Shown: one piece after another, positions 1-8,952 of the stretch
Numbering within the stretch: the stretch's first letter is position 1
Layout: each line of letters opens with the position of its first letter
From: Pseudomonas azadiae
GTDB lineage: Bacteria; Pseudomonadota; Gammaproteobacteria; Pseudomonadales; Pseudomonadaceae
Length of the DNA stretch: 64,000 bases
Assembly: GCF_019145355.1 (NCBI RefSeq)
Contig: NZ_JAHSTY010000002.1
Coordinates: 2,046,001-2,110,000, forward strand
Reading direction: 5' to 3'
Made by a program: the position numbers and the translations under genes
The notes under the pieces: model-generated
What the model saw: the letters and a program-made list of their open reading frames with translations, nothing else
Told to the model about the DNA's origin: nothing
The model's database searches: none

Positions 1-1018
1 CAAGGAACACGTGGAGTGGGACAATCCGTTCGACGTGGGCATGACCGGCTTGATCGGTTTCAGCTCCGGTTACCACGCCATGCTCGATTGCGACACGCTG
101 ATCATGCTGGGCACCGACTTTCCGTACCGCCAGTTCTATCCCACCGATGCGACCATCATCCAGGTTGATCGCGACCCGCAGGCGCTCGGCCGTCGTGCCA
201 CGCTGGACCTGGGGATTGCCGCCGACGTCAGCGAAACCATCGGCGCGCTGCTGCCGCGCTTGACGCGCAAGACCGACCGCAGCTTTCTCGAGACATCCTT
301 GAAGCACTACGAAAAAGCGCGCCAAGGGCTGGATGACCTGGCGCAACCGTCCAAGGCCGACCGGCCGATCCATCCGCAGTATGTGGCGCGCTTGCTCAGC
401 GAGCTGGCCGATGACGATGCCATCTTTACCGCCGACGTCGGCTCGCCGACGGTGTGGGCTGCGCGCTATTTGAAGATGAACGGCAAGCGCCGCCTGATCG
501 GTTCGTTCAACCACGGCTCGATGGCCAATGCCATGCCCCAGGCCATTGGCGCGCAGGCGGCGTTCCCCGGACGCCAGGTGGTTTCCATGTCGGGAGACGG
601 TGGTTTCGCGATGTTGATGGGCGACTTCATCTCGTTGGCGCAGCTGAAGCTGCCGGTCAAAGTCATCGTCTTCGATAACGCGTCGCTGGGCTTTGTCGCC
701 ATGGAAATGAAGGCTGCGGGTTATCTGGACGCCGGCACGGAGCTGAAAAACCCGGACTTCGCGGCCATGTCCAACGCCATGGGCATCCTCGGCATCCGCG
801 TGGAGCAATCCGAAGACCTCGAACCGGCCCTGCGCCGCGCCCTGGCCCACGACGGCCCGGTGTTGGTGGATGTGGTCACGGCGACCCAGGAGTTGGTCAT
901 GCCACCGACGATCAAGCTGGAGCAGGCCAAAGGGTTCAGCCTGTATATGCTCAAGGCGGTGATGAGTGGGCGTGGCGACGAGGTGATCGAACTGGCGCGC
1001 ACCAACTGGTTGCGCTGA
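1..1018 (+). CDS. poxB: Pyruvate dehydrogenase (ubiquinone) / pyruvate oxidase, 3' part
   Basis: The reading frame is open from base 2 (K-E-H-V-E-W-D-N-P), so the GTG at 11 is internal and the 5' end lies outside the window. The visible 339 residues cover the central FAD/DHAP-like domain and the C-terminal thiamine-diphosphate domain, with the GDGGF motif followed about 26 residues later by the cofactor-binding N of DNASLGF. The C-terminus ([11 protein letters not shown]...) is the membrane/lipid-activation tail typical of PoxB. The family decarboxylates pyruvate to acetate and CO2 at the membrane and passes electrons to ubiquinone. Acetolactate synthase is a related alternative, but the [13 protein letters not shown] segment favours PoxB. 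Confidence 0.88.
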   Translation, partial: KEHVEWDNPFDVGMTGLIGFSSGYHAMLDCDTLIMLGTDFPYRQFYPTDATIIQVDRDPQALGRRATLDLGIAADVSETIGALLPRLTRKTDRSFLETSLKHYEKARQGLDDLAQPSKADRPIHPQYVARLLSELADDDAIFTADVGSPTVWAARYLKMNGKRRLIGSFNHGSMANAMPQAIGAQAAFPGRQVVSMSGDGGFAMLMGDFISLAQLKLPVKVIVFDNASLGFVAMEMKAAGYLDAGTELKNPDFAAMSNAMGILGIRVEQSEDLEPALRRALAHDGPVLVDVVTATQELVMPPTIKLEQAKGFSLYMLKAVMSGRGDEVIELARTNWLR

Positions 1019-1041
1019 TTTAAAACTTGGCATCGTCCAAA

Positions 1042-1232
1042 TGTGGGAGCGGGCTTGCTCGCGAATGCGCAGTGTAGTGAGCGGGCTTGCCCCGCGCCGG
1101 GCTGCGGCCCCAATAAACACACCGCTGCCCTCCAGGTAGAACCGAGTCGCCTGGTTTGGGGCGGCTTCGCCACCCAGCGCGGGGCAAGCCCGCTCACTAC
1201 AGACCGCATTCGCGAGCAAGCCCGCTCCCACA
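1042..1232. repeat. Composite nested REP palindrome (copy 1)
   Basis: The outer arms are TGTGGGAGCGGGCTTGCTCG and its complement. Inside the loop, at about 1073-1201, sits a second palindrome with arms TGTAGTGAGCGGGCTTGCCC and complement, and within that a further inverted pair, GGCCCCAA/TTGGGGC. The whole 191-bp unit recurs at 6620-6815. It lies between the poxB stop and the 3' end of the FMN reductase gene, where it could also protect or end converging transcripts. Confidence 0.9.
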
Positions 1233-1249
1233 GTGGATTTTCGGTGTTC

Positions 1250-1807
1250 TCAAGCGTGCTGTTTTTCGACCCACTTGGCATAGGCATCAATAAACGCCTG
1301 CAGGAACGGCTTGGTCTTTTCCGACACCTTCCCCGCCTCATCAAACACACTGCCCGCCCCGCCCAGATACGCCTCCGGCTGCTGCATGCACCACACGTCC
1401 AGAAACACCAGCGACTGGCGCAGATGATGGTTGGCGCCAAAGCCGCCAATCGCTCCCGGCGACACACTGATGATCGCCCCCGGCTTGCCACTCCAGGCAC
1501 TCTGGCCGTAAGGCCGGGAACCTACGTCAATGGCATTTTTCAACGGGGCGGGCACGGAGCGGTTGTATTCCGGGGTCACGAACAGCACCGCGTCGGATGA
1601 GCTCACCTGTTGGCGGAAAGTACTGTAGGCTGCGGGCGGCGAATCACCGTCAATGTCTTCGTTGTAGAGCGGCAAATCGCCAATTTCCACAATGTTCAAC
1701 TTCAGGTTGGCAGGGGCCAGTTCGGCCAAGGCCAGCGCGACTTTGCGGTTGATCGACTCTTTTCTCAAGCTGCCGACCACGACGGCTACGGTGTAGACCT
1801 TGCTCAT
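1250..1807 (-). CDS. NAD(P)H-dependent FMN reductase (flavodoxin-like)
   Basis: A 185-residue protein with the flavodoxin-like fold of the ChrR/YieF/azoreductase family. It has the phosphate-binding loop GSLRKESINRK near residues 12-22 and the PEYN motif at 79-82, followed by PAPLKNAIDVGSRP, all diagnostic of FMN_red enzymes. The family is cytosolic, binds FMN and reduces quinones, chromate or azo compounds with NAD(P)H. The true substrate cannot be told from sequence. The gene stands alone and converges on poxB across a REP element; its start is followed by the usual VAVVVGS beta strand. Confidence 0.88.
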   Translation of the reverse strand: MSKVYTVAVVVGSLRKESINRKVALALAELAPANLKLNIVEIGDLPLYNEDIDGDSPPAAYSTFRQQVSSSDAVLFVTPEYNRSVPAPLKNAIDVGSRPYGQSAWSGKPGAIISVSPGAIGGFGANHHLRQSLVFLDVWCMQQPEAYLGGAGSVFDEAGKVSEKTKPFLQAFIDAYAKWVEKQHA

Positions 1808-2034
1808 TGGGGTTTCCCGACGTCTGACTAAAGGAGCTTGTAGTTATAAAGTCTTCGCGGCGTGTGCACCAGCAGGTTTTGATATCCCTCCGGGCGTTTA
1901 CCTTGCGGCGTATCGCGTGGGAAGCGTCTGAAATTACCAGCGAATAGTATTTTTCTTCCGTAAGTAAACTACCCCGCTCCATAACGGTCTACAGAACCGC
2001 AAATCGAGTGTTTATCTCCAGAGGTTCTAAACAG

Positions 2035-2271
2035 ATGGCAGCAGTACTAGTCGGACAGTTTCATGCCAGAGACGCAGAAGGACGTGTGTATTCGGTGCAT
2101 GAGTTCCAGGAATCAGACCCGGCGCACGGCGCCCTGGCTGGCTCGGCACCTACCACCACCTACAAGCTGGCCATTGGCGACCGTGTAGAGAAGCTGGAAG
2201 GCGACGAATTCAAGCTGATTCAATCGGGCACCATTCTTGTGCGCGAGTCGCAAACCACACTCGTGTCGTAA
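2035..2271 (+). CDS. Small conserved hypothetical protein (78 aa)
   Basis: I chose the ATG at 2035 over the upstream GTG at 2008 because CAGAGG lies about 10 bases before it and the protein then begins MAAVLVGQF. It is a soluble 78-residue beta-rich protein with no signal peptide or membrane segment. Its C-terminal half (YKLAIGDRVEKLEGDEFKLI) reads like a small barrel. I do not recognise the family. The long leader upstream (1808-2034) holds no other gene. Confidence 0.6.
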   Translation: MAAVLVGQFHARDAEGRVYSVHEFQESDPAHGALAGSAPTTTYKLAIGDRVEKLEGDEFKLIQSGTILVRESQTTLVS

Positions 2272-2335
2272 GCATTCGTCCTGTCCACCTGCCCGGTCCT
2301 GGTCATTGATGATGGCGTCGACTGGGCTGGGGTGA

Positions 2336-2680
2336 TCACGGCCGACGAATCTGCGTGACTTCAATGTCCTGCTCCCCTTCGACCTGCTTCAGGGTCACCA
2401 TCAAACGTCCCCGCTCCCCCTCCACCGCGAACACCGAACGCTGGTAGCCCGCCGCGTTGTAGCCGGGGTGCGCGACCACCTGCCTGACGAGAGCCACGTC
2501 CAGCACCGCGCCCACCTGTTCGGCCACCTGTTCCTGTGACCGGATGAACGCCTCAAGTGCCAGGTTTTCCGGCGTGGTTTCGCTTTGAAGGTTGAAGAGA
2601 TAAGCGGCCGCGCACCCGATGGTCACCAGGACCACCCGCTGCTTGACCGTTACCCCGAGGAATATCGAGGGTAGAGGCAT
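2336..2680 (-). CDS. Hypothetical protein with N-terminal membrane segment (114 aa)
   Basis: The N-terminus has one hydrophobic stretch (about residues 11-29) followed by a soluble domain. The pattern NAAGYQRSVFAVEGERGRLMVTL vaguely recalls the Coa1/Tim21-type cytochrome-oxidase assembly fold, but I would not assign function on that. The start at 2680 has no clear ribosome-binding site, so the N-terminus is uncertain. It converges on the small gene ending at 2271. Confidence 0.5.
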   Translation of the reverse strand: MPLPSIFLGVTVKQRVVLVTIGCAAAYLFNLQSETTPENLALEAFIRSQEQVAEQVGAVLDVALVRQVVAHPGYNAAGYQRSVFAVEGERGRLMVTLKQVEGEQDIEVTQIRRP

Positions 2681-2789
2681 TTGAGACCAGACCTGTTTTT
2701 GTTGTTAACGCCGGTAGCCGGCTTTGGTCGTTGATGATCAGCGCAGCCATTCTATTGAATACACAGCGCGCTGCACATAGACTCCGGCG

Positions 2790-3683
2790 ATGCGTTTACG
2801 TCATATCGAAGTGATTCAGGCCATTTTGCAGACCGGACACCCAGGCCTGGCCGCCGAGTGGTTGCAACTTCCCGTGGGCGATGTGGAGGCGGCGCTCAAG
2901 GAAGCCGAGCAGCAACTGGGCTTTATGCTCTTTGCGAGCATCCGAGGGCGTCTGCAGGCAACCCGCGAAACCTTGGAATTGCAGGCACACATCTCCCATG
3001 TGTATGAAGCGCTGGAACCCGTGCAGCGCCTGGCCAGCCGCCTGAAACACCATCACGCCCCGACCTTGCGCGCCCTGTGCACGCCGCCCCTGGCCAATCA
3101 ACTGCTGCCGCAAAGCATCGCGATGCTACGCCGGCGTTTCCAGGACACCCCGTGCAACCTGTCGAGCCAGCCCACCCGGGAGATCGTCAGGAGCCTGTTG
3201 CTGCACGAAGCCGACGTGGGGCTGAGCCTGCATGATCCGCAACACCCGCAGATCCACAGCGCCGTGCTGGCCCAAGGCAAGCTGCAACTGCTCGCACCCC
3301 ATGGCTGGCTCAAACCCAAGCAAAAATATATCGCCGTGCAGGACCTGGCGGGGCAGTCGATGATCGGGCTTGAGGGCCAGGACCCGCTCAGCCGTCTGCT
3401 GGACGCCAAGCTGCAAGCCTTGCGCCCGCTGCCAGTGGTGCAGACGCGCGTACAGACCTACCAGATGATGCGCAGCATGGTGGAAGCCGGAGAAGGTTTG
3501 GCGGTGGTCGACCCTTTCACCGCGTGCGGCGCGCGGGAGGCAGGGCTGGATGTCTGCCCGGTGTCACCGCCGATCCTGATCAACCTGTATGCGCTGACCC
3601 TCAAGGAAGGCATGGCCTCCCCGGCGCTGAATGCACTGCTGGAGATCGTGACGCAGAAGGCTGAAGGTCTGCTGGCGGGCTAA
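2790..3683 (+). CDS. LysR-type transcriptional regulator
   Basis: This is a 297-residue protein of normal LysR length. Residues 1-60 form the winged HTH (MRLRHIEVIQAIL, then LAAEWLQLPVGDVEAALKEAE). The helix is divergent but keeps the FMLFASIRGRLQAT wing. The rest is a periplasmic-binding-like effector domain, including the MVEAGEGLAVVDP motif typical of the CysB/ArgP/NocR group. It converges with the acetyltransferase gene, overlapping it by 4 bases. Its position beside lysine decarboxylase makes an amino-acid effector plausible, but this is inference. Confidence 0.85.
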   Translation: MRLRHIEVIQAILQTGHPGLAAEWLQLPVGDVEAALKEAEQQLGFMLFASIRGRLQATRETLELQAHISHVYEALEPVQRLASRLKHHHAPTLRALCTPPLANQLLPQSIAMLRRRFQDTPCNLSSQPTREIVRSLLLHEADVGLSLHDPQHPQIHSAVLAQGKLQLLAPHGWLKPKQKYIAVQDLAGQSMIGLEGQDPLSRLLDAKLQALRPLPVVQTRVQTYQMMRSMVEAGEGLAVVDPFTACGAREAGLDVCPVSPPILINLYALTLKEGMASPALNALLEIVTQKAEGLLAG

Positions 3684-4267
3684 GCCTTGTCGACTTCGCT
3701 TTTGAACAACCGGTACCAGAATATCGCCACTTCGCGGGTTTGCGGGTCAATGCCGCGATAGCGCAGGTGGTCGATCCCGCCCATCACATAACCACAACGC
3801 TCGTACAAACGGCAGGCGCCGAGGTTGTTGTTCTGGGTTTCCAGCATCATGCCCGGCAGGTTTTTCTTGCGGCTCCAGAACTGCGCCACATCCAGCAACG
3901 CCTTGGCCACCCCATGGCGCCGTGCGGGCAAGACCACCGCCAGCTCATCGACATGGGCAAAACCGTTCCAATTGGTACTGACCACGATGTGCCCCACCGG
4001 TCGGTCGTCCAGGTAGGCCATGAAGATGGCGCTGTCGGGCGCATCGCGAAAACTGGCGAACTCCTCGGGATCGATTCCGTAGCACTTGCGGTACGGCAGG
4101 ATGCGTTCCACGGGCCATTGGTCGACCCGCTTGCCCATCTGCGGTTCTCCGTAGGCGCTGACCTCAAAGCTGAAGTCATTGCCCCACACGTAGGCATCGA
4201 AGCCTTCGTCGGCGACCCGGACACTGAGCCCCGGATACTTCGGGTTCATTACAGCGTGCATAAACAT
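3680..4267 (-). CDS. GNAT acetyltransferase, streptothricin-acetyltransferase-like
   Basis: The ATG at 4267 (MFMHAVMNP) lies 2 bases after the ldcA stop, with AAGGG from the ldcA 3' end as ribosome-binding site, so translation looks coupled. The 195-residue protein has the GNAT acetyl-CoA loop RRHGVAKALLD followed by LETQNNNLGACRLYERCGY and GGIDHLRYRG. That C-terminal pattern is the signature of the SatA/Nat streptothricin acetyltransferases, which acetylate the beta-lysine side chain. Since it is coupled to a lysine decarboxylase, a diamine or lysine-like amine is a reasonable substrate guess, but unproven. Confidence 0.8.
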   Translation of the reverse strand: MFMHAVMNPKYPGLSVRVADEGFDAYVWGNDFSFEVSAYGEPQMGKRVDQWPVERILPYRKCYGIDPEEFASFRDAPDSAIFMAYLDDRPVGHIVVSTNWNGFAHVDELAVVLPARRHGVAKALLDVAQFWSRKKNLPGMMLETQNNNLGACRLYERCGYVMGGIDHLRYRGIDPQTREVAIFWYRLFKSEVDKA

Positions 4268-4269
4268 TC

Positions 4270-6525
4270 TTAACCCTTGATGCAATCGACGGTGTAACAA
4301 CGACCACTGCCGTCGTCTTCGTGTTGCAACCCATGAACATCGGCGACAAAACCGGGAAAACTGCTATCGAACGTCCGGGCGAAGGCCAGGTAATCGATGA
4401 TCGAGCGCGTCGACTCGGTAAAGCGCTCACCCGGCATGATCAATGGAATGCCGGGCGGATAAGGCACCAGCATCACGGCTGCGACGCGCCCTGGCAAGGC
4501 ATCAATGGAAACCGCCTCCACTTCGCCTTTCACCAAGTGGTCGTAGGCGTCGGCCGGTTTCATGGCGATTTCCGGTAGCACGGTGTACATGCGCTTGAGG
4601 TGCCTGGCGGTGGCATTGCTGCGGTAACAACTGTGCAATTGATCGCACAGGTCGCGCAAGCCCAGGCCCTGATACCGCAGCGGGCCTTGTGCAAACACCG
4701 ATGGCAGGCAACTGGCCAGGCTGACATTGGCGTCGTAGCTGCGCTTGAATTCCAGCAACTCGGTGAGCAAGGTACTCCATTTGCCCTTGGTGATGCCCAT
4801 GGAAAACAGCACCAGGAACGAATACAGCCCGGTCTTTTCCACCACCAGGCCGCGCTCCCAGAGGAATTTGCTGACCACGGCCGCGGGAATGCCGCAGTCG
4901 CTCAGGGCGCCGCCGGCGTTGAGGCCAGGCATCACCAGCGTCACTTTGATCGGGTCCAGCAGCACGTAGTCTTCGGCCACATCGCCAAAGCCATGCCAAT
5001 CGTCCTCTGGATGCAGCAGCCAATCTGCGGTAATCACCCGGTCGACGCCCGACACCGACGGCGGTTGCCAGATGGAGAACCACCAATCCTCGGCGGCAAT
5101 GTGCTGGCGCAGGTTGGCCAGGGCACGGCGGAAACTCAAGGCTTCGTCGAACATTTCCTGCAACAGCGACCGCCCGGCCGGGCCTTCCATCATCGCCGAG
5201 GCGACGTCCAGCGACGCAATGATGCTGTATTGCGGCGAGGTGGAAATATGCATCATGAAGGCTTCGTTGAAACGGTCACGGTCCAATTGGCGCGCGCCGC
5301 CGTCCTGCACATGGATCATCGAGGCCTGGCTGAACGCCGCCAGCAGCTTATGGGTCGAGTGCGTGGTGAACACCAGCGGGCTGTCCGGGGTACGCGACGT
5401 GCCCATGCCATAGCGTCCGGCAAAGAATTCATGAAACGCCGCGTAGGCGTACCAGGCTTCGTCAAAATGCAGCACCTCGACGCTGTTGCCCAGTTGCTGT
5501 TTGATCATCTGGGCGTTGTAGCACAGGCCGTCGTAGGTGGAATTGGTGACCACCGCCAGCTTGACCTTCGGCGGTCGGCCACGGGTCAGCGGGCTCGCGT
5601 CGATCTTGGCGCGGATCGACTCGGGGCTGAATTCGCTCAGGGGAATCGGGCCGATGATCCCCAGTTCATTGCGCTCCGGGCACAGGTACAACGGGATCGC
5701 GCCGGTCATGATGATCGAGTGCAGCACCGATTTGTGGCAGTTGCGGTCGACCAGCACCAGGTCATCGCGGCCGACCATGGAGTGCCAGACGATCTTGTTG
5801 GCGGTAGAGGTGCCGTTGATGACGAAAAAGGTATGGTCGGCGCCGAAATTGCGCGCGGCGCGCGCCTCGGCTTCGGCCAGCGGCCCGGTGTGATCCAGCA
5901 GCGAGCCCAGCTCAGGCACCGAGACAGACAGGTCTGAACGCAGGGTGTTTTCCCCGAAGAATTGATGGAACGCCTGCCCGACCGGGCTTTTGCGATAGGC
6001 CACGCCGCCGCCATGGCCAGGGGTGTGCCATGAGTAATTGGAGTCTGCAGTATGTTGTACCAACGCTTTGAAGAAAGGTGGCAACAAACCATCCAGGTAG
6101 GTGCGCGCCGCGCGGGCGACTTGCCGCGCAAGAAACGGCACGGTGTCTTCGAACAGGTACAAAATGCCGCGCAGTTGGTTGAGTTCGCTCATGGCATCGG
6201 CGGGCGCGTTTTCCAGGGTGACTTGCTCGCCCAGGGCGAAGATCGGCAGGTTCGGCGCCCGTAGCCGCGCCAGGCGGATCAGCTCGACCATGTTTTGCAG
6301 CAGGTGGGTGTTCTCGCCGGCGCCTTCGGCGGCGATCAGCATGCACGCCAGGCCATGGTGGGTAGCCGCCACCAACCGGCCTTCGGCGTAGTCCACCGCC
6401 TGGATGATACTGAAGCCTTCCTGTTCCAACTCCCTGGCGATGCCTCGAACCCGGTCACCGGCAACGGTGTCGGCCTTGATGTCGCGGTGCACGATAAGGA
6501 CGGGGAACTTCAGGTCTTTGTACAT
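4270..6525 (-). CDS. ldcA: Lysine decarboxylase (Orn/Lys/Arg decarboxylase, fold type I)
   Basis: Starting at the ATG of MYKDLKFPVLIV gives 751 residues, the length I recall for P. aeruginosa LdcA (PA1818); the upstream ATG at 6555 adds only ten unlikely residues. An N-terminal receiver-like wing domain (about 1-130) is followed by the PLP domain with SYSWHTPGHGGG, the DEAWYAYAAFH strand and the PLP-lysine motif STHKLLAAFSQ, then the C-terminal domain with PYPPGIPLIMPGE. The enzyme converts L-lysine to cadaverine and CO2 using PLP; in P. aeruginosa LdcA feeds lysine catabolism under ArgR. Arginine or ornithine specificity cannot be excluded. Confidence 0.9.
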   Translation of the reverse strand: MYKDLKFPVLIVHRDIKADTVAGDRVRGIARELEQEGFSIIQAVDYAEGRLVAATHHGLACMLIAAEGAGENTHLLQNMVELIRLARLRAPNLPIFALGEQVTLENAPADAMSELNQLRGILYLFEDTVPFLARQVARAARTYLDGLLPPFFKALVQHTADSNYSWHTPGHGGGVAYRKSPVGQAFHQFFGENTLRSDLSVSVPELGSLLDHTGPLAEAEARAARNFGADHTFFVINGTSTANKIVWHSMVGRDDLVLVDRNCHKSVLHSIIMTGAIPLYLCPERNELGIIGPIPLSEFSPESIRAKIDASPLTRGRPPKVKLAVVTNSTYDGLCYNAQMIKQQLGNSVEVLHFDEAWYAYAAFHEFFAGRYGMGTSRTPDSPLVFTTHSTHKLLAAFSQASMIHVQDGGARQLDRDRFNEAFMMHISTSPQYSIIASLDVASAMMEGPAGRSLLQEMFDEALSFRRALANLRQHIAAEDWWFSIWQPPSVSGVDRVITADWLLHPEDDWHGFGDVAEDYVLLDPIKVTLVMPGLNAGGALSDCGIPAAVVSKFLWERGLVVEKTGLYSFLVLFSMGITKGKWSTLLTELLEFKRSYDANVSLASCLPSVFAQGPLRYQGLGLRDLCDQLHSCYRSNATARHLKRMYTVLPEIAMKPADAYDHLVKGEVEAVSIDALPGRVAAVMLVPYPPGIPLIMPGERFTESTRSIIDYLAFARTFDSSFPGFVADVHGLQHEDDGSGRCYTVDCIKG

Positions 6526-6619
6526 GAGTGCGTGGGCGTCCTGAGGGCTATGCACTCAAGGGTAGAAGCTGGGAGCGGATGTGGCGAATGAAGATTTCGC
6601 AGGCAGCGGAGGATCAACT

Positions 6620-6815
6620 ATGGGAGCTGGCTTGCCTGCGAATGCGATGTGTAGTGAGCGGGCTTGCCCCGCGCTGGGCTGCGATATAGGCCCCAATAAA
6701 GACACCGCCGCCCTCCAGGTAGAACCGATTCGCCTGGTTTGGGGCGGCTTCGCCACCCAGCGCGGGGCAAGCCCGCTCACTACAGACCTCATTCGCGAGC
6801 AAGCCTGCTCCCACA
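6620..6815. repeat. Composite nested REP palindrome (copy 2)
   Basis: This copy has the same architecture as the element at 1042-1232. The outer arms are of the TGGGAGCTGGCTTGCC/CGAGCAAGCCTGCTCCCA type, so left and right come from slightly different variants. The inner palindrome at 6651-6784 is almost identical to the first copy, with a few extra bases (ATAT) near GGCCCCAATAAA. It fills nearly all of the 6526-6839 gap between the ldcA start and the dnaQ stop; apart from it that gap shows no gene. Confidence 0.9.
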
Positions 6816-6839
6816 GTTTTGACCGCGTTCAACTGGCGA

Positions 6840-7586
6840 TTATTGCTGGGTCAGCTGGGTCCACAACGCCGGCGCGCCCGCCGACTTGGCAATGGCTTCC
6901 AACCGCGCCGCGTGCTCGAGCAGGTCCTGCTCGCTCGCCCGGATAACTGGAGTGGGTTTGCGGTCCGCCGGCAGGCGGCGGATTTCCGAAGGGCGGTTGC
7001 CCGAACCTTCCGCCGAGCCGGTGCCATCGGACGCGTTACCCGCCAGGGACAGGCTGGTCTGCCCGCCGGTCATGGTCAGGTAGACGTCAGCGAGAATCTC
7101 GGAGTCGAGCAAGGCGCCGTGGAGCTCGCGACCGGAGTTGTCGACGCCATAACGCTTGCACAGGGCGTCGAGGCTGTTGCGTTGGCCAGGGTGACGCTCG
7201 CGGGCCATCATCAAGGTGTCGAGGATCGTGCAATGCTTGGAGATATCGGCACGATCGGTCTGCCCCATCAGGGCAAACTCGTTGTTGATGAAGCCGATGT
7301 CGAACGCCGCGTTATGGATGATCAACTGGGCGCCGTTGATGAATTCGAAGAATTCATCGGCGACTTCGGCAAAGCGCGGCTTGCCCTTGAGGAATTCGTC
7401 GGTAATACCGTGGACGCCGATCGCGCCTTCGTCACTGTCACGGTCCGGTTGCAGGTAGACATGGAAGTGACGGCCGGTGAGGCGGCGGCCCATGAGTTCG
7501 ACACAGCCGATTTCAATGATCCGGTGGCCGTCGGTCACCGGCATGCCGGTGGTTTCGGTATCGAGTACAACAGATCGGATGGCCAT
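6840..7586 (-). CDS. dnaQ: DNA polymerase III epsilon subunit (3'-5' proofreading exonuclease)
   Basis: The 248-residue protein shows the three DEDDh exonuclease motifs. Exo I is DTETTG with D9 and E11, Exo II is HNAAFDIGF with D96, and Exo III is HGALLDS with H156 and D161. The C-terminal 60 residues, with a flexible Ser/Gly-rich linker near 180-200, form the tail that binds the alpha subunit. It removes misincorporated nucleotides in the replicative core. It is the last gene of an apparent methyltransferase-rnhA-dnaQ transcript, 59 bases after rnhA. Confidence 0.97.
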   Translation of the reverse strand: MAIRSVVLDTETTGMPVTDGHRIIEIGCVELMGRRLTGRHFHVYLQPDRDSDEGAIGVHGITDEFLKGKPRFAEVADEFFEFINGAQLIIHNAAFDIGFINNEFALMGQTDRADISKHCTILDTLMMARERHPGQRNSLDALCKRYGVDNSGRELHGALLDSEILADVYLTMTGGQTSLSLAGNASDGTGSAEGSGNRPSEIRRLPADRKPTPVIRASEQDLLEHAARLEAIAKSAGAPALWTQLTQQ

Positions 7587-7645
7587 CAGGGTTCAGCTCT
7601 CAACGGTGTATTTCAAAGGGCGCGATATTACCACGTGATTCGGCA

Positions 7646-8098
7646 TCAGCTCTGCTTGTAGCCGCGCACTTCGTCCACGCCACGGTTGGCCAGTTGGTCG
7701 GCGCGCTCGTTGCCAGGGTGGCCTATGTGGCCACGCACCCATTTCCAGGTGATGTCATGGCGGTTGCATTGCTCATCGAGCAACTGCCACAGGTCGGCAT
7801 TCTTCACCGGTTCCTTGGCCGCCGTCTTCCAGCCACGCTTCTTCCAGTTGACCATCCACTCGTTGATGCCCTTCATCACGTATTGCGAGTCGGTCACCAG
7901 CAGCACGTTGCAGCGGCGCTTGAGTTCTTCGAGGCCGCGGATGGCGCCCATCAGCTCCATGCGGTTGTTGGTGGTGTTGGCTTCACCGCCCCACAACTCC
8001 TTCTCCACGCCCTTGCACACCAGCAACGCGCCCCAACCGCCTGGGCCTGGGTTGCCCTTGCAGGCGCCGTCGGTGAAGAGTTCTACGCTATCGGTCAT
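7646..8098 (-). CDS. rnhA: Ribonuclease HI
   Basis: The 150-residue protein carries the RNase H catalytic set: D10 in [16 protein letters not shown]48 in [11 protein letters not shown]70 in VTDSQYV and a late D in [14 protein letters not shown]. It cleaves the RNA strand of RNA-DNA hybrids. The rnhA-dnaQ pairing on one strand is conserved in Pseudomonas and in E. coli (there divergent). The start ATG follows the methyltransferase stop by 30 bases. Confidence 0.97.
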   Translation of the reverse strand: MTDSVELFTDGACKGNPGPGGWGALLVCKGVEKELWGGEANTTNNRMELMGAIRGLEELKRRCNVLLVTDSQYVMKGINEWMVNWKKRGWKTAAKEPVKNADLWQLLDEQCNRHDITWKWVRGHIGHPGNERADQLANRGVDEVRGYKQS

Positions 8099-8128
8099 CG
8101 GTTACTCGGAATCAATTCAAAAAGAGGT

Positions 8129-8887
8129 TTACGCGTCGCTTTGCCTGCGGTTGACCTTGGCCATCGGCATCGGCACCAGCTTGCCGATCGGCTCACGGCG
8201 TACTTGCTGCAGCGGCCGCAGCCCGACCACGATTTTACGCGCCACCAGCAGATAGAAGCCGCCTCCCGACAACTGCCAGGCACCCGCGCGGCGCTCCCAG
8301 CCGGCCAGGCGGGCTTGCCACTTGGTCGACGCAAGCGGCGGACGATAGCACCCGAAGCGACGTTTCTCCAGCGCGAAGCCCAGCAGGTTCAGCCAATCAC
8401 CCACGCGTTGCGGCGAGATGCAGCGCGCCTGGCGCAAGGCATCATTGGCGAACACATGGCGCAGGCCCCAGCTGCTCCAGGGGTTGATCCCGACAATCAG
8501 CAAATGGCCGCCTGGGCGCACGCTGCTCGCCGCCTCGCGCAGCAAGCCGTGGGGCGACAGGCAAAAATCCAGGCCATGCTGCAACACCACCACGTCGGCG
8601 GCGTGCTCGCTCAACGGCCAGGCCTGTTCCTCGCAGACGATCTCCACCCCTGGCAACGGCGCCCCCAGGCGCACATTGCGCTGCACCTGGGGCGCGGACG
8701 GCGGCGTCTGGGCCGAAGGGCCGTAATGCACCAGGTAGCCGCCAAAGAACCGACCCAACTCGTCTTCGAGCATGCGCCGTTCTTCGTCCAGCAGAAATTG
8801 CCCGATGGGACCGGACAGCCATTCACGGGCTGCGCCGATCAGGGCCAGCCACTCCGGATCGGCCTGGGCGAACGCTTTATCAGTCAT
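8129..8887 (-). CDS. Class I SAM-dependent methyltransferase-like protein
   Basis: The ATG at 8887 has GGAG 7 bases upstream; the in-frame TTG at 8899 overlaps that site and was rejected. The 252-residue protein shows the post-I and later motifs of Methyltransf_11 proteins ([12 protein letters not shown], then [19 protein letters not shown]). However, the glycine-rich motif I is not recognisable between residues 40 and 85, so SAM binding may be altered. It matches the PA1814-like gene between rnhA and gloB, from memory. Substrate unknown. Confidence 0.82.
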   Translation of the reverse strand: MTDKAFAQADPEWLALIGAAREWLSGPIGQFLLDEERRMLEDELGRFFGGYLVHYGPSAQTPPSAPQVQRNVRLGAPLPGVEIVCEEQAWPLSEHAADVVVLQHGLDFCLSPHGLLREAASSVRPGGHLLIVGINPWSSWGLRHVFANDALRQARCISPQRVGDWLNLLGFALEKRRFGCYRPPLASTKWQARLAGWERRAGAWQLSGGGFYLLVARKIVVGLRPLQQVRREPIGKLVPMPMAKVNRRQSDA

Positions 8888-8952
8888 TGCATTCTCCAAC
8901 TCGCCTAGACGTTCTAAGATGCACCAATGTGTTCAGCTTGGCGAATCGAAGA

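Noticed and set aside
4600..5937. 445-codon open frame on the plus strand
   Set aside because: Exactly antisense to ldcA, which has full family motifs. The product is Gln/Arg/His-rich low-complexity sequence, typical of the complement of GC-rich coding DNA.
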